Of a DNA stretch of 64,000 nucleotides, positions 1-34,092 are shown one piece after another. The notes under the pieces were generated by a model. The model was given only the letters and a program-made list of their open reading frames with translations, was not told the origin of the DNA and ran no database searches. Position 1 is the stretch's first letter. Each line of letters begins with the position of its first letter. Made by a program: the position numbers and the translations under genes. Source of the DNA: Tolypeutes matacus (taxonomy: Eukaryota > Chordata > Mammalia > Cingulata > Chlamyphoridae); contig JAKSZT010054578.1 in the NCBI GenBank assembly GCA_026826555.1, forward strand, positions 136,666-200,665. The letters are read 5' to 3'.

Positions 1-162
1 AGGATGGCAGGTTGGGAGGGGGCGGGGCCGCGGAGGGCAGAGGCTGCGCTCGTCTGCCGGTGTTCCGTGGCCCCTGGCATGCCCTGGGCCTGTGGGCAGG
101 CAGCCCTGGCAGGCGGGGGCGGGCAGCAAGCGGGAGGCAGGGGCAGGCAGGGGTGCACGCAC
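1..162 (-). other. ABCA3 intron (partial)
   Basis: GC-rich intron sequence downstream of coding exon 19. No helix-8 coding sequence is visible before the window edge. Confidence 0.8.
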
Positions 163-22331
<22,169 letters not shown>

Positions 22332-24759
22332 CGCCGGCTGGGAGGGACGCTGGGCACTAGTGACGGGCCGAAGGGGAGAGGGTGCGAGACAAGGACATCA
22401 CCTGCGGGTGCTGGGGGGCGGCAGCCACTCAAAGCACCCCCTCTTCCTCTCGTCCCTCCTCACCTTCTTTTTGTACGACCTTGACTCAAAACAACACTTG
22501 GAGAGAGAGAGAGACGGCCGCCTCTGTGCCACCCCGATGTGTTAAACAGTCTTTACTCGGTGTATTCAGACAATACCAACCCCTTGTGGGGGCTGACCTT
22601 GTTTCTCGGAACGTAAGCTCAGCGGCGAGCGCTCGGCGGCAGCGTGGCTGCTTTGGTGGCTTGATAAACACTACCCAGATTTGCTCTGTAGTTGATGTGA
22701 CTTTGCTGCTATTAGCAAGTCATTCAGGATTATGGAGCTCTCCTTTCTGACTGGTTTTATCCTCAGCCGATAGAGAGCCAGTAAAAGGAAACTCAATTTG
22801 GGGTCCTAGCTGTGGGCTGACTTCTGAGACTGGGCATGGCGAGGCTGGGGGGAGAGGCCTGGACAGGGCCTGAAGCCCCTCGGGGGCTCTCGCTTGTCTT
22901 GCTGACTCAGGAGCAGGACAGCGGACAGACATGGAGGTGGGCCAGCACCCTCTCTGTCTCGAACCCTAAGCCCAGTTTCCACCGTTGTCACCATCGGCAC
23001 GGTGGCTGGAGCCTCCACTGCCACAGATGGGTCCATTTCCTCTCTGTTTCACCCCTTCTCCAAAGAAAATGTATCAAAAAAATCTACCATCAATTACATA
23101 GAAAGGTAGTATTTAAATCTGGCACATATAACTGGGAAAAAGTGGGCTGAGAAACGATCAAACACAAGGGAGAGCAAAGACAAGAGGCTCTGATTCATTA
23201 AACGCCCCCTCCAATTCAAGCAAATCCATTTTACTAAATTTCAAATGCAAGAGACAGAGACACTGGCCAGAGGCCACCAGAGTCTGTTAGATGCTCACCT
23301 GCCAGAGAAGGAGATGCTCTGTTAGCTCGGGTAGACCCTGCAACGCTCAGGAAACGGAAGGGGCCACGTTCCAGAAGCTGAAGGCATGGAGGCCGATCTA
23401 GGCAGGGGGGCGCGGAAGGCAGCAGCGGCGGCGGCAAAGCCCCAGAGTGCCCCTGGGCATCGTCCAACAGTGAGGACAGCAGGAAAGAGGAGAGGGCCCT
23501 TCACGGCTCCCGGCCCTTCAAGTGGAGGGAAGTCGAGTGACTCACAGAGCAAGAGCTTCAGGCTCAGTCCATTAGTTCCCCGTTCATGGTGAATGCCAAC
23601 TAAACACCATCCACCGACAGGGTTAAAACAGCACAGCGAGCTAAGACAGATGATGGGGAAATCACTCATTAATTAGCTCCGTCATCACCAGATAGATGTT
23701 TCAAGCTGGACTTCAGCCAGCTGAAAACCAGTTCCTCAGAAGCTTTTTTTTTTTTAAATCTTGACTTCTTTTTTTTTCTTTGGAGGTGGCTGTCAATATC
23801 TGCTGTCAATAGTTACTCAAAATTTACATTTTAAAGGATATTCAATAAATATTTGTAGAAAACACAATTTGCAAGAAGTTATTGACAAATTAATTTAAAA
23901 TATGATTTGAACCACACAGTTAAAATGTCAAGAAATAAAACCTAAAACAGTCTGAAGTGCTGTTAGGCAGCAACTTAGTAAGTTATTCCAATTCTTTTCA
24001 ATTTAGTAAGGTAGAAAAAGCGTATTAAGTCAGCAGTGGAGGATTAACAAGAAAGTAGTGATTTGAAGGTAGGCACAGAGGCCAGCAGCTTATGAAGGGC
24101 TTCCGGAAGCATTTGGGCTGAAAGCAGAAGGCAGCGCCTTGACCTGGGGCCAAGTCAGATGGCCACGGGGCCAAGATGAGCTGTCTTCCACCAAGGGAAG
24201 AACAGCGAGAATCACTGTCCAAAGTCTTCTGCTTAGAGGAGCTGGCACGTTCCCTCTCTGGAAACTCTGGCCAGGAGAAGAAGCCTCCCTGTGCTTCTCC
24301 CATGCTCTCCGGGCACAAGGGGCCCACCCACCTTCCCAGCCACGGCCGTGAAGTGGCGCCTGCAAACTGACCTGAGGTCCTGGTGAGGCCCCTGGCCGCA
24401 GGTCCTCCTCCGGGAAGGCCTTCCCCCAGGGTCACAGGAGAGTGGGCAGGGGAAGGGCGGCCCTCCACAGAGGGCACTGGGGCAGGGCCAGCAAGCCTCC
24501 CGGGTGGAGCGCGGTGTGCGAGGTCTTCGGCAGCTGGGACGCCTTGCGGGGCATGGGCATGGCTCCTGCACCTTTGGACAAGAGCAGTTCACCTGGGTGC
24601 ATTTGGAAAACAATCACAAGACTCCTTACACTGAGTCGGAAAGCAAAAGAGCAAAACAGAGCAGATAGGGTAACACGGAAATACTAATTTAGAAAACAGA
24701 TACATGGGGGGGAGGCGGTGCTTCTTTGTTCTCTCCTGGAACATTAAAATATAACACAC

Positions 24760-24846
24760 CAGGAAGTGGGTGTAGCTCAAGCAGTTGATCACCTGCTTCT
24801 CACATATGAGATCCCGGGTTTGATCCCTGCTACCTCCTAAAAACAA
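24760..24846 (+). mobile_element. DAS SINE, short form (1 of 3 in tandem)
   Basis: Reads aagtgggtgtagctcaagca, then gcttctcacatatgagatcc and ggtttgatccctgctacctc, followed by an A-rich tail. Confidence 0.88.
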
Positions 24847-24875
24847 AACCAAACAACAAACGATAAAACCAACTT

Positions 24876-24963
24876 GGGGGAGCTGACGTAACTCAGTGGT
24901 TGAGCACCAGCTTCCCATGTATGAGGTCCCAGGTTCAACCCCCGGCACCTCAAAAAACAAAAC
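24876..24963 (+). mobile_element. DAS SINE, short form (2 of 3 in tandem)
   Basis: Reads gagctgacgtaactcagtgg, then cttcccatgtatgaggtccc and ggttcaacccccggcacc with an A-rich tail. Confidence 0.88.
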
Positions 24964-24990
24964 ACACACACACACAAAAACATATATATA

Positions 24991-25087
24991 GGGGTCGGAT
25001 GTGGCTCAACAGGTTGGGCGTCCGTCTCCCATATGGAGGGACCCGGGTTCGATCCCCAGGACCTCCCAGTAAAAAAAAAAAAAAAAA
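24991..25087 (+). mobile_element. DAS SINE, variant form (3 of 3 in tandem)
   Basis: Reads gtcggatgtggctcaacagg, then cgtctcccatatggagggac and B-box ggttcgatccccaggacc. It ends in a pure A-run and belongs to the variant also seen at 35,493 and 61,666. Confidence 0.9.
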
Positions 25088-28000
25088 CATATATATATAT
25101 AAAAACCACCATGCTGTCCTGTCCTCTCATCCTCGTTGTCTAAACTGGCGTATCTGAGCACATGCCCCGGTCCCACGGCCATGCCTCACCTAGAGCAGTG
25201 CAGCAGCCTCTAGTCAGGCTCTGGCTTTGGGCCTCAGCACCATTTTATAGAGAGGAAACGGAGACCGAGCCCCGGGCCACGGCCACACAGTGAGAGAGGG
25301 GCAGGCCAGGTGTGACCTCGCGTGAACTGCCACGGCTGTGTTCTAACTTCTGCCCTACCACGTCCTTGTGTAGCCCCAAAGCAGGGAACATCCTTATGAA
25401 CTTTTTACCTATGGCCCCCAGGACATAATATTAGGAATCAAAAGGGTAGAATATCCGTTAAATTCCACCCCTTGATAGACATTTAGTTCCGTATCCCCGC
25501 AGCTCCCAGCTGGTGGCTCTGAGTGCGAGGCTTTATCTGAACCTCTCCTCGAATTCTGTCTTCCATCTGTTCTCTGTAAGCAAAAGGAATTTAAAGACGG
25601 AGAAACCAGAATTACAAAATCTGGAAAGCTTTCTGGTTACAAAAGCAAATGTACACGAAGAAAAGGAAGTTAATGCTTCTTAAAACACTTGACCCCGTGG
25701 CAAGCAGGGTCCCGAGAAGCATGGTGGCTCTGATTCAAAGCCTTGGGCAGGCTGGGCCCTGGGACCGACTCCAAAGCAAACACGGCGGGGGCCGCAGGCC
25801 ACTTCCAGGGCCGCCCACCTCCGGCCGACAAGAGCGTGTCCGAGAACTTCCCTCTAAAGAGGGCTCTCTTCACCCCTCATGGGCACAGTGGCAGGAAGGG
25901 CAGGGAATGCCCTGCACTGAGAGGCTTATGTGCTTACTGCTAAAATATTAATCATTACGCAAATCATTGAGTATTTCAAAGTTTGCTTTATAGGTGAGCA
26001 ATCAAATCCAGCCAGAGCCAGTGCATACTATGCGCTGCTAATTTCTGAGAAACCTCTTGGTGGAACAAAGGATTCCTCTGCAAGCTGTTTTCCCAGTAAC
26101 CATCGCTCAGCTAAGAGGTGTTGACTGTCCCGCTCGGTCACGGCCATGGCTGTTGGGACACCCCATCCCTGCAGGTCTGTAGTGCCAAACAGCAGAACGC
26201 TTGGGGGTGCCAATACCGCCACCACTGCTTCTTTTTGCACATGGACTTGAACGTGTCACCTAAGTTCTTTGTGTCCAGGCAAAAGAAGTTTCTATTTCTG
26301 CATATTAGGAACAGAAAGGTGCTAAAGCTTCTAGAGAGGGCACTGCTGAGGAGGCTCGACACCAGCGAGCAGGAGGGGGCCGGCATGTGTTCCTGCCCAG
26401 TGCTGGGCTCAGGCCCCTCAGTGGGAAGCCTAAGGGTGCACAGGCCTGGCATGACGCCGTGGGGGAAGCTACGGGTGGGCCACCTGCCACAGGTGGGGAA
26501 CACAGAGCTGCCCGTGTCGGTGGTGCTGGTCGGGACCCAGCTCCTCCTCCTCCAGGGCGAGGCCCCCTCGCAGCTAGGAAAGCAATTCAGTGCCCACACG
26601 GGTGCCCACGGCAGTCAGCTGGCACTGAAAGTCTACGTGCACATCGCGGAAGGCATGACGTTTAAGCGGCTGCATCTGTGGTCTTTTAGGGTATGTGCCA
26701 CCAAAGCAATCACTTTCTGTGGCCTTTTAGGATTCGCACAGTAAGAAAGCATTTATTCATTCAACAAACATTTGCCAAGTTCTTACATGTGGCAGGCACT
26801 TATACCAGGGACTCGTTAACCCAAGACTCCGGGAAAGACAGGAATTTACTGTGTGTGTGTGAGCGAGGGGGCTTGGAAGGCTTCCGGGAGGAGGTGACAT
26901 GGGATGTTGGTCTCAAATTACTCATTAGTGGGGGAGGGGAGGGCAGTACAAGATCCGGGAGAAGTGGAAGAGCATATTTAGGAAACAGGAAACAGTCCTA
27001 AGTATAGGTAAGAGCGACACGGGGGCCGGAACTGAGGGGAAGAGGCAGACAGAGAAGCAGAGCAGGGCTCAACACCACCAAGGCCTCATTTGCTGTGCCA
27101 GGGAGGGGCTGGCGGCAAGTCCAAGTCTGCAGAGCTGCTGTAGAGCTGCTGAAGGGGTTTGGGTCTGTTCTGTTTAATTCAATCGTTCACCCAGTATATA
27201 ATCTTTTTTTTCCTGGTGCCCAGTAGGTAATAATGTGTAATTCAATGTATTCTGCAGATGAAAAGCCCAAATACCAGTCTACCTGCAAAAAAAACCAGGT
27301 TGAAAATAGCGGGCACATCTATAGAAAATGGTCCCTGCTGGGGAATCCCACCTGATCTCCATGGGGGTGAGCAAGACAAGCCCCTGGGGTGAACTTCCAT
27401 TTATATGTGGTTTTCTCTAAAAGGAGAAAACTTTGGTCTCACTGGTATTTAAGGCGCGGACGGACCTCTGTGTGTCAGCAGCCACGTCACCCCCCACTGG
27501 TTTACCTTCAGCATCTCCAGACAGGTTGGAGTTTACCCGCTTCAGGATACCACAATGCTACTGGGGTCAACTTTATCAAAGTGAGACCCTAAAACGGCTG
27601 AAGCTTTACAATCCTTTGCAATGATTCAGGAGTGACCATGGAGACCTTCAGTAGGACAAAGGGACTCGGCTATCCCAAAAAGCTGGAGAACTTAATGTTT
27701 TTTTTTACTTGAAAACACAAGGGTTCCAAAATGCAGGGTTTTTTTATTTTAATTTTTTTATGGCAAGCCTACAGCACTGTGTTAACTAGCTTATTTCTCT
27801 GAAACATACTCAGTGAATCTGTCCCTTCAAGGAAACGGTGACGAGTGAGTTACAGTTTTCTGAAATAGCCTGTGCTGAGAACAGAGCATATATAAAGATG
27901 GATGTTTGGAAACGTCTCCAAGATTGTGTGACCGTGCGACAAAGACGATGTGAGAATTCCATCTCACCCACACACTGAAAAACCTTGGAAAACAGGAGGT

Positions 28001-28258
28001 TTCCCTGATAGGCCCTGGACATTTCTGAGCCCACATTGATCAAGAGCCCTTGCATGACTGACAAATGGTACCGAACAACAAGTGCCTAGATTTATGAGCA
28101 GTCTGTGTGCCTTCACGAGGTGCATCGTCTCTACCGGTGCATGTCGTCAAAACCGAGAGCTGAACTAAACAGGACTTAGAACCAGACGTTGAAATGGCTG
28201 GGACTTAGGTTATCCCAAGAATTTATAAATGGGATGTGGCCTTGATCACATGGATTTC

Positions 28259-28263
28259 ATAAA

Positions 28264-28300
<37 letters not shown>
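28259..28300. repeat. A-run plus (TA)n microsatellite
   Basis: A homopolymer of about 13 bases followed by about 13 TA units. Confidence 0.9.
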
Positions 28301-28303
<3 letters not shown>

Positions 28304-28335
28304 ATGATTGTTTTTATACTGTTAATATATTAAAA

Positions 28336-28512
28336 TTTTTTTTTAAAGATTTTATTTATTCATTTATCCCCCCCTTGCTGCTTGTGCTTGCTGGGTCAGC
28401 TAACCATGCCGTGCGGGCGGGCTTGCCTTCACCAGGAGGCCCCGGGAACCGAACCCGGGGCCTCCCATATGGTAAACGGGAGCCCTACTGATTGAGCCAC
28501 AGCCGCTTCCCT
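28336..28512 (-). mobile_element. DAS SINE, about 175 bp form
   Basis: The reverse complement begins with gggaagcggctgtggctcaa, has ggttcggttcccggggcctc, then the goodbye-free body ending agcaagggggggataaatg and an A-rich tail. Likely target-site duplication tattaaaa(a)tttt on both sides. Confidence 0.92.
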
Positions 28513-30202
28513 CTATTAAAAATTTTAATCAGGTTTATGTCACTTCTTTCCTCTTTAAAAGATCTATATCTGTGTATATTTCAGTGTCCATACATATCAG
28601 GCCAATAGTATATGGTTATTACTTTAAATAAATAGTACCTATGGAGGTGCTTGCTCAAATTCTTTCACACATGGGAGTACACAGTTTAAAAGTCTGAGGA
28701 TGACTTGCTTGCACAAATTGCCCTTGTGTGATGCAGTGGGAACAAATCCACAAGCAACAGCTGTCACCCGAGAGCCCTGCGGGGTGGGCTCAAGGCCGTG
28801 GTCACCTGCATCCGGAGGCCCCAGGCAGTGCCTGGTCTGTGGGGTTTACACTGATGCCACCCCCGGTTCTGTCCAGGGGCAGAGGCAGCCATCTCCCGAT
28901 TCCCAGGGCTCTCCGTTTAGAGAGCACTGTGGAGATGTGGCCCAAAAGGGGCCGCTGGGAGAGAGTTCAACGAAGTCTGCACCACTGCCTGCTTCCCTAA
29001 CCACTGCCACCTCAGCCCCATGCCAGGCCTCTGAGCTGCTCTGCTGCTCTCGGCTGAGGCAACTGAGAATCCCCCGAGAGGGCCACCTTGGCTCTCTGGT
29101 AACAAGCAAGGCAGCTCCTGCAAAGGAGCCCATCTGCCTGTTCACTCCCCACCTCTTCAGATGCTGCCATTTAGGGGAACTGGCCCTACAACAGTCGCCC
29201 AGGACAGGAGGCCATATGCCTTCAACCTTCCCGTACGCTTTTGGGCGGTGTATGGTTTTCTCTGGTTAAGATACCAGCCATGTCTACCTGTTGAAATCCT
29301 AGTCACAGTGTCACACCCCCCAGGAAGTGTCACTGAGAACTCTGGCTCAGTGCTTCTTTGCCTTAGCCACATACCCTCAGGGGGTGGGGGTGGGGGATTT
29401 AAGATAGATTCTGATGCTGGAGGCCCACTCCCAGGGATTCTGGGTTCTGGTCTGGGTATGGGGTGTTTCCTCAGGTGATTCTAACATGTAGCCAAGGTTG
29501 GGGCCCCTGTTCTTGTTGAGAGCCATCCTCTCTCCACCTCTGGATGTCTCATGGGGGACAAATCTCAGTCTGCCTTATGTCAGTTACTTGTGAAAATAAA
29601 TCATCTCTTGAACTCCACCCTGAGTCCCTGAGAGCAGGAACCATTCCAACCAATCTTTCAGTAGCACACAGGGTCTTACAGACCACGGGCACTCACCAGA
29701 GTCCTAGAAGGCCTCCCCTGCAATAGACTTCATTTGCTAGAAGGGTCTACTGCCATCTCGGGAAGCAGGGCTGGAGGAGAAATTGTAAACTAACCTTGGA
29801 GTCCCGTGAGACTGCCTGGCAGCTGCCCTGGGGAAGGGTAATGTCTTTAAAAACAAGCTGAGCTATCCTTTCTTATTCCAAAGGCTTTGTCAAAATGGTG
29901 GTTGGGGAAGATGTCATCCTGCTTGTCAGAGATAATAAACAAGCGTTCTTTTTTTCCCTCTCACTCTAAGACATTTTAAAAACCCGACTGCATCATTTTT
30001 TTTAAAACTTCCTTTCCCTTCCTCTTACATTTCCCATCTTGCAAAGTCTCTAAAAGAAAAGTCTTAATCTTTCTAACTTTACAAAAGGCAGCCTCAAAAC
30101 TTTCTGAATAAAATGATATCGTTGCTGAGAAGAAAGAGAGCAAAACTCTTCCACTTGCACCTCGCCTGGGTCCCCACGCTGCTACCGGTCTCGGTCACTC
30201 AT

Positions 30203-30480
30203 TCCGTGAGCTTTTCTTGAGTGCTTATGGATGCCAGGTGCTGGGCTACCTGCTGGGGGTACAGATACCAACAAGACCCCATGCATGCCTCCAAGGAGTT
30301 TACAGTCCACGGGGCAAACAGGAAAACAAATGACCCTACGGGGAAGGGACTGGAGAGAGAGCTTTCATCCATGCAACAAATTTACACTTTTTGGAGCCTG
30401 GGCATGACCTTAAGCCCTTCTGCAGGAGACACAGTCCCTCCCCTCAGGAAGTTTATATTCTAGTGTGGGAAACAGGCAAT
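30203..30480. repeat. Ancient decayed repeat, family uncertain
   Basis: Phrases such as tgccaggtgctgggctacct and gcatgcctccaaggagttta, echoed by aggaagtttatattctagtg, resemble a widespread old mammalian repeat. Confidence 0.4.
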
Positions 30481-31307
30481 AAATACCTCAACACAAATGA
30501 ACGCACAAATACATACTGGCTGGTCCCAGGCACCAGGGTTCCTGTGTGGTTGCTGATAGCTCCTCAGCCTTGTGTCCCCCAAAGAGGAAAGGAGTTCACA
30601 AACTCCCATCAATAGGGGGCCACTTGCCCCTATTCCGAGGCTCGTTGAAATGAAGGGGTTGGGAGCAGGCTGGAACCTCATGGGAGAAGCCTCCCAATCC
30701 CACACTGGGGCTTTGCACCCAGAGGCCGCTCTGCCTCTAACGGCGGCCCCTGCTTCTCCCCCAGCCCAGGATGCTGCCTGGGATCTAGCCAGCTCAAAAA
30801 GTGTGGGACGAATGCCAGCCAGGCTCTCCAACACAGGGGCTGTTAAGGTGGTACATGTCCAACATTCTCGGCTCTCCACAAAGAATGCCACAGCGATTCT
30901 GACTCCCCGGAAGGTTAAGTTTCTCCTAGCAGAGCCAGATTTGGGGAGCTGCCTGCAATGATGGGGACACACCCAAAGGATCCCCAGCGCCGGCGAGGAA
31001 AGCATGAGTCAGAGCAAACTGGCACTGCGGGGAGCTGCACCTGCTGGAAAGGGTGAGCCGGGAGGGGGCGGCCGGCACCGCGGATGCCCGTCGCAGCGGG
31101 AGCCGGCGGGGGTCGGGGCGGGGGGCAGGGGGGGGTCGGGGTGGGGTGGAGCGCGCCAGGGCGCGGTGCAGGGCCGCAGGAGGGGCCCGGGCAGGCCAGG
31201 CCGGCGCGCGGGGCGCAGGACACACTGCGGGGCCGGGGGCCAGGGCGGGGAAGCGGCCCCGGAGCTGCGAGCCCCGGGAGCGAGCGCGAGCGGCCGGGGC
31301 GCGTGGC

Positions 31308-31316
31308 ACTTACCGT
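31308..31316 (-). other. Candidate donor of ABCA3 untranslated first exon
   Basis: The minus strand reads GGGACG|GTAAGTG with the intron starting at 31,313, a near-perfect donor inside the CpG island and in the ABCA3 direction. Confidence 0.6.
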
Positions 31317-31523
31317 CCCTCAGCATCGGGGCGGCGTCCGCGCGACTCTCTCGCGCGGCCCCCTCCCGCGGCCCGGGCTCGGCTCCAGCCTGTCAGCAGC
31401 GACGGCGGCCAGTGCTGACAGCTGCTCGGCCGCCCTGGCGGGGAGAGGGCGCCTGCGACCCGCGGCCGGCGGACCAACCTGGCCGCTGGGGTTCCTGCAG
31501 GGGGCGCTGCGGCGCGACGGCTC

Positions 31524-31657
31524 GCGCGTGCGCGGTGGGCCGCCCCTGCGGGTGCCCGGGGCGCCCTCGGGCGCCCCGCCCTACCCGCCCCGCCCGTGCC
31601 CCGCCCGGTCTCCACGCCTGCGCAGTGGCCCCGCCCGGCCCCGCGCCTGCGCAGTGG
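31524..31657. promoter_or_regulatory. Three NRF1-like motifs
   Basis: gcgcgtgcgcgg at 31,524-31,535, and cgcctgcgcagtgg at both 31,615-31,628 and 31,644-31,657. Such GCGC(N)TGCGC-type sites are known NRF1 targets and common in CpG-island promoters. They lie just upstream of the minus-strand donor. Confidence 0.55.
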
Positions 31658-32287
31658 GCCGCGCGCCGTCCGGCAGGGGGCGCCGGGCACGGGTGAGCTG
31701 CTGTGCGCGTTAGAGGCTGAGCGCGGCGGAGGGCGGGTAGGGCCTTTCTGACAGAAACCGTTCTGTGTATACACATTCCACATCCACTAGAGTTGTTATC
31801 GGGGGAAGTTTGCCCTTTAGCGCCTTCCTCGGCGAGTCAGGGCCCCTTTCTGCTGAGCGTCACGCGGGAGAGGGCGGCCCGTGCTTGCTGTCACGGAGGG
31901 AGGGCGCGTTACCGCCTGTGGCCTGGCGGTGATGCTGGAGCGAGCGTGAGGAACTTTCTGGAAAATGGCCCTCGGCGGCCAGCTTATAGAGGAAGTCCTT
32001 AGTCCCCGGCGCAGCCGCAGCTGCAGGCCTGCAGTCCCCGGAGCTGGGAGCCGGTGTGGGGTCCCGGGTCGGGTCGGGGCGCCTCGGGTGTGGGGTTCCG
32101 GGGGCGCGGCTGGGACGGCGGGCCTTGCGGGTAGCCTGCGGGCCGCGCGTGGCGGCGGCGCGGGGCCAACAGTCGGCTGCGGACGTGGTCCGGCCGGGTC
32201 CGAGCGCCGGGTCTCGAGCGCCGCCAGCGGCCCTGACGACTCTGCGGAGCCGCCGGCGGCCCGAGGTGCGCCCGCGGTCCTCGGCGG

Positions 32288-32302
32288 CCAGCGGTGAGTG
32301 AG
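32288..32302 (+). other. Candidate donor of a divergent plus-strand first exon
   Basis: The plus strand reads CCAGCG|GTGAGTGAG with the intron starting at 32,294. It would suit the first exon of an ABCA17-type or non-coding transcript. No further plus-strand exon was recognised. Confidence 0.5.
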
Positions 32303-32589
32303 CTCCTGCCGCCGCTCGGCCGGGCCCGGCCCGGGCCCCTGGACGCCCGAGGCCTCCCCGCGGGCGCCGCCTGCGGACCGCCCGCCTCAGGCCCCCGCGC
32401 CAGCTCACCGCCCCGGATCCGACGAGGCTGGGACTGAACCGTAATGGAATGAGTCGAGCCAGGCGGTTTGCTTCTCCAGCCACTCAGACCCCTTAGAGAC
32501 GCGAGATTACGCGCCGGAGCGTCCCATTACCCGTTTTATATAACCTCTTTCAGTGTCTGAAATTGTCTTGTTTACTTTTTCTCACTATC

Positions 32590-32706
32590 TCCCCACCAGA
32601 AGGTGAGCTCCACGAGGAAAGGGAATTTGCCTGGTTCATTGCGATATCCCGGGGTCCTAGAATGCCTAGCACAGGGGAGGAACTTGGTAAATATTTGTTG
32701 AATGAA
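32590..32706 (+). mobile_element. L2 LINE 3' end remnant
   Basis: Matches the L2 3' end pattern: gtgagctccacgaggaaagg, then ctagaatgcctagcacaggg and aatatttgttgaatgaa. Confidence 0.75.
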
Positions 32707-32711
32707 GTAGT

Positions 32712-32960
32712 CGCAAAGACCTGGCTTCAAGTCCTCGCTTGACCCCTTAACTAGCTATGTGTGCGTGGGTGTGTCATCTTTCTGAAAATGTTTCCTATCT
32801 TTAAAATTGAAATGATGAGAATAATAGTAATACCAAATTCAAAGGTGTATTTTTTTTTTTTTTTTTTGGGATGAGGGGAATCAAATAGAAGATGCATGTT
32901 TAAATTATTACAATGCCTGGCACGTAAATGCTGAATAATTAGTAGTATAATATGAATAAT
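32712..32960 (+). mobile_element. MIR SINE remnant, interrupted by a T-run
   Basis: Has the MIR core pattern: acctggcttcaagtcctcgc, aactagctatgtgtgcgtgg, then atgcctggcacgtaaatgct. A T-run sits at about 32,850-32,867. Confidence 0.7.
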
Positions 32961-33500
32961 AACTGGAGACTTCCATGTTTCTAATGACCATAAAGAAAAA
33001 AATATTGAAAACCATTACAGTCTTTACTTGATCTTCAGGAGATGGATGGGGGAGTAGATTATTAAAGTACTGCATATATCTTAAAAACCATCAAACCAAC
33101 TTTCTTCAACTGTCCATCTCAATGATCTCCCCTCAGACTGCACCCCCATCTCTCCCAACCCCTACCTATCCGCCAACCAAAGTGTCTTCACCATTCTCTG
33201 CTTCACGTCAGAAAATGCTATGAGCCTGACTGGTCATTGTCTTCACTCTGCCTCTGCCTCTTCCTTATACTCAACCATTTTCTTTCAAGTATAGGTCCTT
33301 TCCATTTCCAACTCAGATTGGTTATGTCTTACCGTTTTTTCCACCCCTTTCTAGACCCAACCCTGATTCTGCATAACCATACCCAGGAACAAGGCTGGCT
33401 GACTCCTAATTTCCCTCAGGAGGAAGGTGAGGGTAGCTAGGGGTGCTGAAAGAAGGATGATCTTACAAACCAAGGCACAATTACAAAAGAGTCCTAATTT
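32961..33500. other. Unassigned intergenic sequence
   Basis: No gene or repeat recognised; the open frame at 33,237-33,440 has no family resemblance. Confidence 0.5.
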
Positions 33501-33509
33501 TATATTTTT

Positions 33510-34092
33510 GTTTATATTTAAGTATTAATGATTAAAATCATGAACCCAGAGGGTGTGAAGGTCATTGGCAAAGGAAGATTGTTATGCACAAAGCCTCCAG
33601 GCTCTGGACTTCTGTTCCAAACCAGCAACTCACAGCAGGCTGGACCCTTTTGATCCTCCTCAACAATGGCTGAAAAAAATTGCCATGTTTCTGCTAAAGG
33701 CCCATATTGAAAAAATAAGCTAACAAACCTAGTTGCTCTATCTAGTCTTTCCCCTCCAAATGGAGGCCCAGATTAGGGTCACAATTTGTCCAAAGTTATT
33801 GAGATCGATATATATATGTAAGCATTCACATATATGCCCATGAATGTGTACAAAGAAATTGAATGGTATTCTCCTTGGGGTTTCCATGGCTGACACTGCT
33901 TTCTCTTTTTTTCAAGATTGATGGCAAAGTTAGTGGTAATAGTCTGATCATGTTCTTTCATAATCTGTAACAAATGTTCCACACCAGTGTAAGTTTTGGT
34001 GGAAGGGTGATGCATGGGAATCCTGCACATTATGTACAATTGTTTTGTAAGCTTACCACTTCTCTAATTAAAAATAAATTAAAAAAAGAGAT
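33510..34092 (+). mobile_element. L1 3' end fragment (3' UTR)
   Basis: The part from about 33,950 on (aatctgtaacaaatgttcca, gtaagcttaccacttctcta, then an A-rich tail) is the reverse complement of the 3' UTR of the minus-strand L1s further right. The left edge is approximate. Confidence 0.65.

Larger units (their letters stand above)
22332..31313 (-). other. ABCA3 5'-UTR intron region
   Basis: About 9 kb between the ATG exon and the promoter donor at 31,313. Untranslated exons may lie here (human has more than one) but cannot be identified by eye. It holds DAS SINEs at 24,760-25,087 and 28,336-28,512, a TA tract, and an old decayed repeat at about 30,200-30,480. Open frames, for example at 26,118-26,744, show no family resemblance. 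Confidence 0.65.
31000..32440. promoter_or_regulatory. CpG-island promoter of ABCA3, probably bidirectional
   Basis: About 1.4 kb of dense CpG and GC boxes between AT-richer flanks. A strong minus-strand donor sits at 31,313 and a strong plus-strand donor at 32,294, so transcripts probably leave in both directions. In human, ABCA3 shares its 5' end head to head with ABCA17P, which fits. No TATA box was seen; start sites cannot be placed without transcript data. Confidence 0.75.

Noticed and set aside
24760..25087. A regular repeat-spacer array that might suggest CRISPR
   Set aside because: The units are diverged tRNA-derived SINEs with A-rich linkers in a mammalian genome.
26118..26744. A 208-codon plus-strand frame in the 5'-UTR intron
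   Set aside because: No recognisable family, no splice context and low-complexity composition; treated as chance.
31004..32483. Long open frames on both strands (up to about 230 codons) in the CpG island
   Set aside because: Very GC-rich sequence has few stop codons; the translations are Ala/Arg/Gly/Pro-rich, with no domain and no conserved pattern.
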